Source: Rhynchosporium graminicola | Lineage: Eukaryota; Ascomycota; Leotiomycetes; Helotiales; Ploettnerulaceae | Assembly (NCBI GenBank): GCA_900074885.1 | Contig: FJUW01000014.1 | Location: 68,505 to 132,504 of the forward strand | DNA length: 64,000 nt | Reading direction: 5' to 3' | In this document: positions 46,201 through 56,781 of the stretch, in pieces | How the letters are laid out: each line of letters begins with the position of its first letter | Position numbering within the stretch: the stretch's first letter is position 1 | Position numbers and translations under genes: made by a program | The notes under the pieces: generated by a model | The model's input: only the letters and a program-made list of their open reading frames with translations | What the model was told of the DNA's origin: nothing | Database searches by the model: none

Positions 46201-48570
46201 ATAAGTTAAATAGTAGAGATAATATATTAATATACTATATCGCTACTATTTAATATAATTAGTATTAGTCTAGCTAGTTTATAGCTAAGTCCCGCGCGTT
46301 AGTATCGATTTAGTAAGATCGATTAATACTAGGTTTATAAAGTAGTAGAGTTATAATTATCTTCTTATTATATTAGAGAGTAACTAGATATCGTTTCGAC
46401 TATAGTAGCTTATAATAAAGCGTATCTAGCTTAACTTAGAATCGTTATATCTATTTAATATTAATAATTATATTTTATTATCCTAAATCGAGGAGAATAA
46501 AAAAGTAGTTATAAATACGCTTATTATTAATAGAAAAGTATAAATGTATAAAATAGATAATATAAGTTCTAACGGACTATTAGAACTTATATATTAGAAT
46601 AGAATAGAGTAGTAGCTCGATTTTAATACTAAGAGCTCCTGATAATTATCTAGTAAGAGTATAATTAATAAATAGATAACTATTCGCTCCGGTATCGATT
46701 AAGCTATTTATAGATACTCCTAGCTTATTTATACTAACTATAGTCAGGTATATGAATTACTTACCTCTTATTAAGGAGTTAAAGTTAAGATTAGAGATAT
46801 TATACTTACATAGACTTAGGAAGGAGTTTTTACTTAGGCCTTATCGTTTCCCTTTAGTATTAGTCTAGATTCGGAGAGTATATCCTCTACTACTTCCTTA
46901 GTTACTCTCTCCTCTTCTGGAAATTCGTTAATTAATTAAACTTTAAGTAAGTTAAGATAATCTAGCTTAATATAACCGAGCTATCTATAGCTATAATACT
47001 TAAGGGGTTCTATAGTCGAGGTAGTAGAGCGTTTTAGCGCGGAGAGAGTATTAGCCTATACTAGGGTAGAGGTATATATATATAGTACGGAGTAGCTTAT
47101 TAAGGGGCTAAGCTTAAGAACTAGTAAGGAGTAGAACTAATAGAAGTCGTAGTAGTAATAGTCAGCTTATAGTACTATACCTAAGTAATAGCTTTCTCGG
47201 GATAGATATATTCTAAGTTATAATAACGCTTAGTATTAAAAGAAAGTAAGGACTTAACTATAGAAGTATAATCCTTATTCTATATTAGTTTAATAATAAG
47301 AATTAAAGCGTATAAAGATAGTATAATCTTATCCTATATATAGAAGAACTACTCCTTCTTTTTAACTTTACCTTAAATAATAGCACTTTAAAATCAACTA
47401 CGAAACTTAGCGAAAGTCTCGCGGGTATAGCTAGGTTATTATATTTCTAAGCGGTAGAAAGCGTTATAATAGTTATCTTCCTCTAAACTAGTAAGGAAGT
47501 TCTCCTCTAATAAGGAGATTATTTTATTACTAGTCTTAAACTCGTTAGTAAAGTACTAAGGCGTAAGATACTCCTTAGCTAATCTAGTAACTAGTCCCTA
47601 TATAAGAACGCGCTAGGAGAAGTCCGTAGGGTAATAGTTAGCGTTTATAGCTAGCTAGTCTCGTATTAATACTCTCTATTAGAAGAAAGTAAGATCCGAT
47701 CTATTATCTAGAGGCAAGATCTTCTTAGTAAGATAAGACTTCCTAAGGCGTGACTCTACTAATTCGGCGCCGAGAGAGGAAGATAGTTTATTAGGAATAA
47801 TATCCTCTCTCTTAGTACTATATATTAGAATAGAGTTTATTAGCTTATTAAACTCTAGAATACGTAGAGATTATAGTATTAGTTCTAGTAAGAGAGTCGA
47901 AGATAAGAAAGGGACCCCTAAAAGGAACTTATCTTATAAAGAGATAAGTATATCTATAGTATCTTCTAGAGAGTTATTCTTTTCCTCTTAGTCCGCTAAT
48001 TATTATAAGAGGAAATAGATCAGGTTCGAGTCACTTATAATAGTAAAAGTACTTAGCGATTATACTCCTAGGGAATTTCGCTTTTATTTTCCTTTCCCTC
48101 TCGATTAGTACTTCCTTAATAAGATATTAATATTCTCTAGTATAAGAGACGTTTAGAGTAAGGAAGAGTATAACAGATTAGGTTCAGAGGTAGAGCGGGA
48201 GGGGTCGCGTTAAGTCCCCCTAGAACTAGAAGAGTCTCTAGTTTATTAGTTAGAAGCTATTATAGTAGCTTAAAAAGGAGTATATTAAGACTATTTCAGT
48301 AGTAATATATAGAAGTTAAAGTTCCGGGGTATTTATTATACTTTCTTTAAAGTCTATCTATAATTCCTTTATACTAAGGGAGTTATTAAAGGAGCGTTAG
48401 CGAAAACCTCCTCTATTATACTATTTATAATAAGCTGAATTAAACCCTAATCTATAGCTATCCGAGAGATCTCTAGTATCTTAGCTATATACGAGTAGTT
48501 ATCGAATAACTAACTTAGTAGTAAGATATTATAGTAAGCTATCTCCGGCTATCTTAATCTTTTTATTTAA
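43248..48570 (-). pseudogene. Gyp1-b gag-pol relic
   Basis: Minus strand. Protease DTGA is still intact (complement at 46686-46696, in the context SLIDTGANSYLFI). The RT palm is YLDN at 45338-45352. RNase H is near 44690. Integrase remnants lie below 44.4 kb. Compared with Gyp1-c it has a 34-bp tandem duplication at 44434-44501. Gag is assigned by position near the 5' LTR (about 46.8-48.3 kb). Stops in all frames. Confidence 0.75.
44434..44501. repeat. 34-bp tandem duplication private to Gyp1-b
   Basis: CCTAGGATCTAAGCGG plus the following 18 bases occurs twice in direct tandem. Gyp1-c has a single copy near 37270. Confidence 0.9.
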
Positions 48571-48838
48571 TATAATAATATAAGACTTAAAGTAGTATAT
48601 AAGTAAGGATAAATAAGTAGGGAAGCTAAGAGCGATCTTATATAGTCTACTATAAAGGAAATAAAAAGATAAGGAAAGAAGAAGAAGAAAGATAGAGTAT
48701 AAGGCACCTTATATATATATACCGGTACTAGTCTAATACTATACCGAGTCGGATACTAGTTCTGCCGGGATACCTATGAACTTAAGCCCTAGTATCTATC
48801 CTTCTTCTCATGTGATATTCAGATGAGCTGTCGTTATA
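48571..48838 (-). repeat. Gyp1-b 5' LTR (right)
   Basis: 268 bp. Starts TATAATAATATAAG and ends TCGTTATA, followed by TSD ATAAA. Confidence 0.85.
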
Positions 48839-48843
48839 ATAAA

Positions 48844-51800
48844 GAGACCTCCTCTAATTAGAAAAGAGAAGAGCAGCGATACTATAGAAAGCGTATACCG
48901 AAGAATACGGGGAGTAGAGGAGAAGGAGGAGAAGGCTACTAAGGAGAAGGAGGAGGAGGAGGAGAAGACTACTAAGGAGCTAGAGAAGGAGAGGGAGAGT
49001 ACTATAATACAGTACGAAAGGAGAAGGAGAAGTCGTATAGAAAGGAGATCGCTAGCTTCTCTTATATATTTCCAGAAGAGATGAAATTCAAGGGAGATAG
49101 AGATAGCTTTAGTAGTAAGGTCAGAATATTCTATAACGCCTACTTAAGAGCTAAGATTCTATCGGAGGAGTATAGTAAGGCGTTTCTATTAATACTAAAA
49201 GGCGCTACTCTCTAATACTACTATTATAGTCTGAATAATATCCCTAGAACCTCTCTGATTATCAAATTCGATACTATACTAAAGAATATAATAGATTAGT
49301 TTAAAAGCGAGGAGTTTAGCAGATCTTCTCTAACTATATAGAATCTTCTTACTCTTGAATCAATTAAGGAAAAGAACCTTAGAAAGACGACTTCAAAGTA
49401 CTTTAATATACTCTCTATATAGATTAGAGAGCTACGTTATAGTATACCTTTTGAATTACGCTATAAGAAGTTCGTTATAAATAAGATTATTACTACCTAC
49501 TAAAGCTCGGAAGCCTACTAAATTACTCTAGCTTAACTTATACCTTCTACTGAAAAGACGATTACTTCTATTAGAACCTCTATCGTTAACTACGAACACG
49601 TATACCCTATAACTAGTACTACTTTCTATACTAATCGAAAATTCCGAAGCGATTCCGATAAAGGATAAATATATAGAGAGAAGGAGAAGGGAGATAGTAA
49701 AAGGCGATTCAGAATATAAGAAAAGAAGAAGATAAATACGCTAGATAAGGAAGGTAACGCTAAGAAGTACTAGATATATAATACTATAGATCATATGTCT
49801 TTCGACTATATAGTAGAAGAAAGAGAGAAAGCTAAGGAGAAGTTCAAGGCGAAGAACTCTTCTAAGTTTAAAAGTAACTTTAAAAGAGTCTTTAAGAAGG
49901 CATATAGATAATACGTCGTAGAGTACAAGGGTACAGAAGACGAGTATATAGCTACTGCCTTTACCTTATACGAAGCCGGGAGCGATATAGACTACGATTC
50001 CGACGCTTAGCCGGAAGCTCTATTCATAACTTCTATAGGACTTATCTCAGTAGAAGCCGCATAGCTAATAACAGAAACCCTAGTAAACACGGCTTTTAAG
50101 CACCTATTAAACACTGCCGAAGAAGCTAAGGTAGAGGACCGGACCGCAGAGACGATAATAAGCAGCCCCCGATATAATTCGTCAGTTTTTCATAGAATTA
50201 TAATCGATACTAGAGCAGTAAAGGTATCTATAGTAAGCAAAGGTCAATATAAAGCCTATAAGGCTCTATATAAGGCTGAACTCTTGCCTTCCCGTGGAAT
50301 AAACGTCAAATTCGGTATTAGTAAGGCTACTTCTATTAGTATAATAATTATACCTTCTCTAATTAGAAAGATCTAATTTAAGGTTATAGCTATAGATACC
50401 CCGTTTCTACTCTATTTAGATAATATAGATAAGCTCAGAGTTATATTAGATGATCTTCGTAATATACTCGTTACGCTACAGGGAGATATACTAGTTATAT
50501 AGAGATTCGGCTACCTCTTCTTACTCTAGAAGGAGTTATTTAAGATATATATTATAGAGTGTTTCCAGTCGAATATAAGAGTACTTACGGAGACGGATTT
50601 ACGTCAACTTCACTACTAATTCGGATACCCCTTTGTAAGAAAGCTAGAAGATTTACTATAATAGGCCGGTCACGAGCATAACTCAGAGGTACTAAAGGAG
50701 CTTACTAAGCTCTATAAGCACTACTAACTATATAGAAGATTACTAGGCAGATTCAAGTTCAAGCTCTACGATACTGATAATATATACTTTAATTACGAAG
50801 TCGTAATCGATATTATATAACTAGACAGTCGATAAGTCTTATATATAGTCGATCAAGGTATTACCTTCCAGAATAGAGGTTTTCTTACTAATATATCTAT
50901 AGAGCACGTATAGAACCGATTTAAGCAAGTATAGATAGATACCTACCTTAGGCCACCTGATTTTATCGTTATAGATATAAGTATATAATTTAAATCAAAA
51001 GAATTCGTATAGAGTACTAAGATAAAGGGTTCTATAATCAAAGTTATACCTATAGAGGCTCACTACTCTATTAGTAAGGTAAAGAGATACTACGGCCCTC
51101 TAAAGAGAGCTTATATAATAATTCGGAAGGAGTTACCGCACCTTAGTTAAGATATAGCACTATAGATAGTATTCCACGTAATTAACTATATTTCTAGACC
51201 TAGTGGAATTATACCTATTTTACTAGTATTTAGAGTATACCCCAGAATAGTAGAGATAGACGCCCTTTTACTATTAGTCTCCTAATAAGCTGCTATACTT
51301 TATAAGGCTATAGAAGAGATTCGCAAGCTACGGAGTCGTTAGTAAGTTAATAACGCTCTAAATACTCGGAATAGACCTAGTTCTATAGTAGTAAGAGACC
51401 TTCTACTGAACTCTCTAGTACTAGTTTAGAGAGAGAAAGGCTTCTAGGATAGACCTTAGCCACTTATTTCTATAAACGAAGAGAACTGCATAGTAGAAAT
51501 CGATAGTAGACTAATAACCTTTCGTTCTATGTCGATTAAACTATAGTACGAAGAAGATATCGATTCTAACGAACTAGAGAGTATTTTACCTGAAATTATA
51601 CTCTTACTACCCCTTATCTTACTCCCAGGAGTACTATCTAAGTCAAATCGAGCTATACTAGTACTAAAGAAGTAACCTCATCGAGATCGACGAAAGCTAA
51701 TTCGATTCAGAGATAATAATATTAAAGTTTTCTTAAATTATATAGATAAATTATTTATTAGTTTCCTAATAGTAGAACCTTAATACGCTACGTTAAGACG

Positions 51801-53290
51801 TAAAGAGATTAATAGTTTAATCGCTATAAGGATCTTTGAATTAGTCTATAAAGACAAATTACTAGCTAGAGCTAAGGTTTTTAATACTAAATTCATCGAT
51901 TACACTAAATTTAAGAGTATACAGAAAGCCTACGAGAAGTCTAGATTAGTTATATAGGCGTATAATAACTCTAGAAAGAACTTAGTACTTACTATATCAC
52001 CGACTATTTAATAAGTCAGCTAATAACTACTACTAGTATACGCAGTTATACACCCCGAGTTTAAGGTATATAGCTATGATATTATATAAGCTTATACTTA
52101 GTCTATATTATACCTAATATATGACTTCTTTATACGCCCTCTAAAGGAGATTCTGACTTAGCTATATTGGTTTTTGCAGTACATTAGGCCTATATATAGT
52201 ATACTAAAGTTAGCGAACTATTAGTTCGGTATATACTATAGATATAAGGTTAAGAAGCTCCATATAGTACTATCGACGTTCGACACGTGTCTACTATCTA
52301 TTTCAGGTAATAAAGCAGGAGCTCTTAGTCTTCAGATTAATAATACCTTCTTCGTCGGTAATAAGACCTTTATAGACGCAGAAGAAAGAGAGCTATAGAA
52401 GGCTAGATTCAAGTCGAATAAGAGAGAGTAATTAACTACTTCATACCTAATTGACTTTAATAGAGGTTATATTACCTTAGAAACTAATAGCTCTATTCGA
52501 CTATCTTAATAATCGTACGATAAGACGCTAAGAATAATTAAGAAAGAACTAGTTAATCTTACTAACTCCCGTGGAGGTATATAATAAGGTCTTACCCAAA
52601 TCGAGCAATTTGCCGCCCAGAGAGCTAAAGGTTTATACCTAGTAACTATTTCTTAGCCGAAAGTATCGTTTAACGTCTCTTTTACTATATAAACTATAAA
52701 TCCGATAGAGAAAGACTTTAAGCTCTTAAATAAGAGAATCTTATAGTAAAAGCTTAACTATAGTAAAAGTCTCTGATATATTAAATTAGATAAGAAGTCT
52801 CTTAAACTCGTCGTATTTACTGATAGTTCATTTACTAATTTAAAAGACTTCTACTCTTAAATTAGCTACGTATACGTATTTATAGATAAGTATAATAAGA
52901 TAAACGTTATTCACTAGTCTTCGGTATACTATAAGAGAGTTACTAGATCTATACTAGCTTCTAAACTATACGCTATATCAGAAGGTTTTGATATAGCCGG
53001 TACTATTAAGACTACTATTAAGTAGATCATAGAGATCATAGTACTACCTTTAGTTATAGTTACCGATTCTAAGTCTTTATATAACTACGTAGTACGACTT
53101 AATACTATAAGAGAGAAGAGATTAATAATTAACTTTATATATCTACGTTAGGCGTACGAGAGAAAAGACATATCGGAGGTGATTTAGGTAGCAGGGCTAG
53201 ATAACCCTGCGGATACGATAACTAAGATGAATTGCAATAGAGCTCTTAAGGAGCTATTGCATATAAATCAATTAGTTATTAAGCCTATAG
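48844..53290 (+). pseudogene. copia-2 gag (second part)-pol polyprotein relic
   Basis: Plus strand in order: a Glu/Lys-rich coiled-coil run (about 48900-49010); the gag body; a CCHC zinc knuckle whose three Cys codons are all Tyr (49768-49809); protease DTGA changed to DTRA (50206-50217); integrase (about 50.6-51.3 kb); RT (about 51.75-52.35 kb) with the catalytic Asp pair now Asn-Asn (LQINNTFFVGN, about 52331-52363); and RNase H (FTDSSFTNLKDF, about 52810; later KSLYNYVVRLNTIREKRL, about 53073). Stops are frequent. The order is diagnostic for Ty1/copia. Not functional. Confidence 0.8.
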
Positions 53291-53521
53291 AATAGGTAGA
53301 TAAAGGGAATTTAGATAACTTAAAGCCGGAAGAGAGCCTATGAGGCGTTTAGTTCAGTCATCTTTCAAGCAGAATCTTTAGACCTAATCACGTGGAAACC
53401 TATATACTACATAATACTTCTGCATAAGTAGTACTACGGTACTACTCTTACTAGAAGGCAAAAAGCGTTACTCTTCATACGGAGAAGTAGATAGTTTAGA
53501 GCTACTTTAAAGTACTCCTAG

Positions 53522-53714
53522 TATTAGTCTATAGTCACGTGTTAGTCGAGTATCTGCACCGGGGTTTAGCTAGCCAGATATATCTCCCTTACGGAGTCTC
53601 GACTACCTAGGAAAGACAGCCACGATACAACAGATAATACTACTACTATTATTACTATACTTTAGCTCACGCAGACTACTTGATTGTACGTACTACGACA
53701 GAGTGATACCGACA
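53522..53714 (+). repeat. 3' LTR of copia-2
   Basis: 193 bp, equal in length to the 5' LTR, ending CCGACA and followed by ATTAT. Confidence 0.9.
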
Positions 53715-54264
53715 ATTATAGATCTCTTAGTTTAGTTCATATCTATTAAGAATATAAGAGTAGAATCTAATTAGATATTACTACTTATCTTTATATAATT
53801 AGGAGATACCTCTAGCTACTATACTATTAGAGGTATTAGTTTCTAGTTTAGTCTATAATTCTAAGTCGAAATAATATAGTTTCTGCACTAATAGTAGCTA
53901 TTACTATAGCTCGTCGAAGGATTTCTTATAATTATTAGTAAAATTCTATAGTACTATAAGCCGGGTAAGTATTAAGAGAGATTTAGCGATAAGGCCGAAA
54001 TTCCGTATAAATAATAATAGAAACTATAAAATCCTAAGAAGGATTTTATAGCTATTACTGTTTCGGGGTACTTCTAGTCTACTAATAGTATTACTTTCTC
54101 AGGATCTAGCTCGATTCTATTAGTAATAATAATATATCTAAGGTATTTGGTCCGAGTAATATGGAATTCGCTCTTCTTAATATCTATCTAAAGTCTAATA
54201 TCTCTTAAGTATTATAGTACTAATTTAATATATTCTTTATACTCTTAGAGCGTTTCTGAGTATA
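53715..54264 (-). mobile_element. Gyp1-a fragment 3 (RNase H to RT)
   Basis: Continues the host element after copia-2, collinear with about 37590-38130 of Gyp1-c. Ends at the short LTR element, right beside the RT catalytic motif. Confidence 0.8.
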
Positions 54265-54461
54265 TGTGACGGGTTGCACTTTGGACGATACTCGACGCTA
54301 AGCATCTCGCTAATTAATACTACTAAGGTACTAGTAGTAGTAGTACTATATCTTCTCCATTTCTTTTAAGAAAGAATTCTCCTTCGCTCTTTAGCTAATT
54401 CTTCTTATTAATTAAAGATACTATTTGTATTATACATATACTTTATACTCGCCTTTTAATA
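54265..54461. repeat. Left LTR of short element
   Basis: 197 bp. TG start intact; end mutated to TTTTAATA. Confidence 0.75.
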
Positions 54462-55606
54462 TTAGAATTAGCTCGCAAAATAAGATAAAGTAAAGTAAAG
54501 TAAAGGATTAATATCGAGAGTCTTATAACTAATTAAAAAAGTTTCAAATAGATTTATAATATACTTAATAGGCCGAGTTAGCTACTTAACGCGAAGCTTA
54601 GCTATTATCGATTATAGAGGTTCTTTAAAAGTAAGTAAAGGATCTCTAAATACGATTAGAAGTAATAATACTAGTAGTAGTAATAAGAAAGATTTATTAA
54701 GTCTTCTCTCTACTTAATAAGTTCTCTAGTTATTCGAAGGAGTAGGACATATAGTTAATAGCAATAGAATCAAAGCTTAGGATCGATAGGAGTACGATTA
54801 GTAATAAAGAGATATAGACCTTTTTTATCTATATATCTCTCTCTCTAAAAGTTTAAGAGCTAGTACTTCTCTATATATAAAAAGTAGAAATAAATAGAAA
54901 CTAGAACCTCCTCGAGCGAGTCTACTACTTTAGTAAGATCTATAATAATCTGAATAAGATTAAGAAAGTAAGATAAAAGTTAATTAAGTTCTAATAAGGA
55001 ATAATAATAATAGTAATATACTTACTATAATTCGAACGAGCGCTCTTCTAAGCTAGAGTAGACTTCTAACTAGATAATATAAAGATAATTACTTTAGTAA
55101 GTAGTTTAAATACATATACTAGATAATAAGTTAATAAGTAGATAGTTCTATTAATAAATTACGAAGATTTCTCGCGGTTACTCTTATCTTTAGGAAATTA
55201 ATTCGGCCTAGTATATACGAATAGTAATAGTAATAGTAATAGTTCGAGTAATAAGACTACTTATAAAAAGGATAATATAATAGACTAAGAAACCGGTTAT
55301 ATAGTAGCTGCGAAAGTAGTACTAGCTTCCCGTGAGAAATATTAAGTATAAAGGGATATAGGAAAATACGTAAGATCTAGCTCTAGTAAGTATTAGATAA
55401 GCTAATACTATTATTAAGCTTTATATAATTAATTATTATTAGTATCCTCTAAGTTTTCTATAAAGTAAGATAATAAGAAAGGAAAGGTAATAGTTCGCGT
55501 GAGTACTATAAGGATATCGAATACGGTAAGGCTAAGTAGGCCTTTACTTCGAGATAATAGCTATAGAATAATCTTTAAAGGGAGATTAGTTTAAAAGGGA
55601 AAGTAA

Positions 55607-55803
55607 TATAATAAGTTATACTTAGGATAATACTCGACGCTAAGTATCTCGCTAACTAATACTACTAAAGTACTAGTAATAGTAGTACTATATATTCTCC
55701 TTTTCTATTAAAGAAGAATTCTCTTTCGCTCTTTAGCTAATTCCTCTTATTAATTAAAGATACTATTTATACTATACGCATACTTTACACTCGCCCCGTG
55801 GTA
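55607..55803. repeat. Right LTR of short element
   Basis: 197 bp. Start mutated (TATAATAAG); end CCCCGTGGTA. Confidence 0.75.
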
Positions 55804-56546
55804 GTATATAAGAATATTATCTAGATAAGCTATATAGAAATCGTCTAGATAGTCTAATAATATATTATTTATATATTATTAGTATATACTAGATCTATTA
55901 TAGAGCTTAAAAGGTAGTACTTTATATTTATAAGACTTGAAGCGGGTTCGGAAGGTAGTATATTCTTCTGATTCGGAGTCTATATAAATATAATTAAATA
56001 CTACCCGGATATCTAGTTTAGTAAAAACTATAGCTTTAGATATATAAGTTAAGAGCTTATCGATCTTAGGTATTAGGTATAGATCCTTTCGAGTGATTAT
56101 ATTAAGCTTACGATAATCGATATAGAAGCGTAAGCCTCTATCGGCCTTCTTAACAAATAGTATAAGTAACGAAAGGACTTTAGCTAGATTTAATAAATCC
56201 TTTATCTAGATTCTCTATAAGGTATTCCTTAGTTACTTATAGTTCCTCTATAGACTACTAATATAAAAGCGAATATATATTAAGTAATAGTTCTTCTAGA
56301 ATAATTTTATAATTATATAAGCGATATAGTGGAAGAATATTAGAATCCTACTTAGAAAAAGCCTCCTTAAGGGTATAGTATTATTCCGATAGTTTTTCAG
56401 CTATAAGTCGTTTAGTATTAGGATCCTTAGGAGAGTTACTATCTAGATAATCTTATAAGATATAATTTATCTTATAAATACTAGTAAAGAATAATTTAGA
56501 GCTTTCGCGTTTTATATTAAAATAAAAATCTATAATACTAATTTAG
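55804..56546 (-). mobile_element. Gyp1-a fragment 4 (RT to protease side)
   Basis: Collinear with about 38130-38880 of Gyp1-c. The minus strand starts with the YLDN RT motif. Ends at Gyp2-a (TSD TTTAG). Confidence 0.8.
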
Positions 56547-56781
56547 TGTGACGCTTACTCTAGAAAGGTCTCAAAACTACCTGAGTAATAAGACCTTATA
56601 TTACTATGAATATGAAGTAGTAAGAATCACTTGAGAATCTATAACTGAGGAGTAAAGAAGTAGAGAGAGAAGGGAAGTATATATATGAAAAGGGGCCCCT
56701 AAACTCTACTCGTGTAATCTCGCTTAGTAGTAAGTATTTCTACTAATAGGGAGAAACCTCTAAACCTGACTAGTCGTTATA
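56547..56781 (-). repeat. Gyp2-a 3' LTR (left)
   Basis: 235 bp, TGTGACGC start intact, end mutated to TCGTTATA; polypurine tract immediately inside. Confidence 0.9.

Larger units (their letters stand above)
26626..48838 (-). mobile_element. Gyp1-b: Ty3/gypsy element nested in copia-2, TSD ATAAA
   Basis: LTRs at 26626-26892 and 48571-48838 begin TGTAACGA or its mutated form and end TCGTTATA, forming an inverted TGTAACGA/TCGTTACA terminus pair. ATAAA flanks both sides (26621-26625 and 48839-48843) and copia-2 gag rejoins across it. A purine tract (minus strand AGGAGGAGGG, next to 26893) marks the left LTR as the 3' LTR, so the element runs minus. The internal sequence is split at 28294/43248 by later insertions, with about 0.55 kb of host missing. 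Confidence 0.85.
25255..53714 (+). mobile_element. copia-2: Ty1/copia element with a 22-kb nested insertion, TSD ATTAT
   Basis: LTRs at 25255-25447 and 53522-53714 are both 193 bp and near-identical, with ends TATTGG (from TGTTGG) and CCGACA. The flanks are ATTAT at 25250-25254 and 53715-53719, and the host Gyp1-a sequence joins perfectly across the gap. Removing the nested Gyp1-b (26626-48838 plus one TSD copy) leaves about 6.2 kb. The order gag, protease, integrase, RT, RNase H on the plus strand is that of Ty1/copia (Pseudoviridae-type) elements. All genes are inactivated. Confidence 0.85.
54265..55803. mobile_element. Short non-coding LTR element (TRIM/LARD-like), TSD GTATA
   Basis: 1539 bp with two 197-bp LTRs (54265-54461 and 55607-55803) and GTATA flanking both ends (54260-54264 and 55804-55808). 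The left LTR starts TGTGACGGGTTGCAC; in the right LTR the same 30 bp aligns with almost only C/T and G/A changes. The internal 1145 bp shows no gag or pol motif and no long frame. It must have depended on proteins supplied by another element. Its LTR ends resemble the reversed LTR at 22823-23212. Confidence 0.75.

Noticed and set aside
48900..49010. GGA-rich tract considered as a microsatellite
   Set aside because: It is in frame with the copia-2 gag relic and encodes a Glu/Lys coiled-coil segment, so it is better explained as coding remnant.
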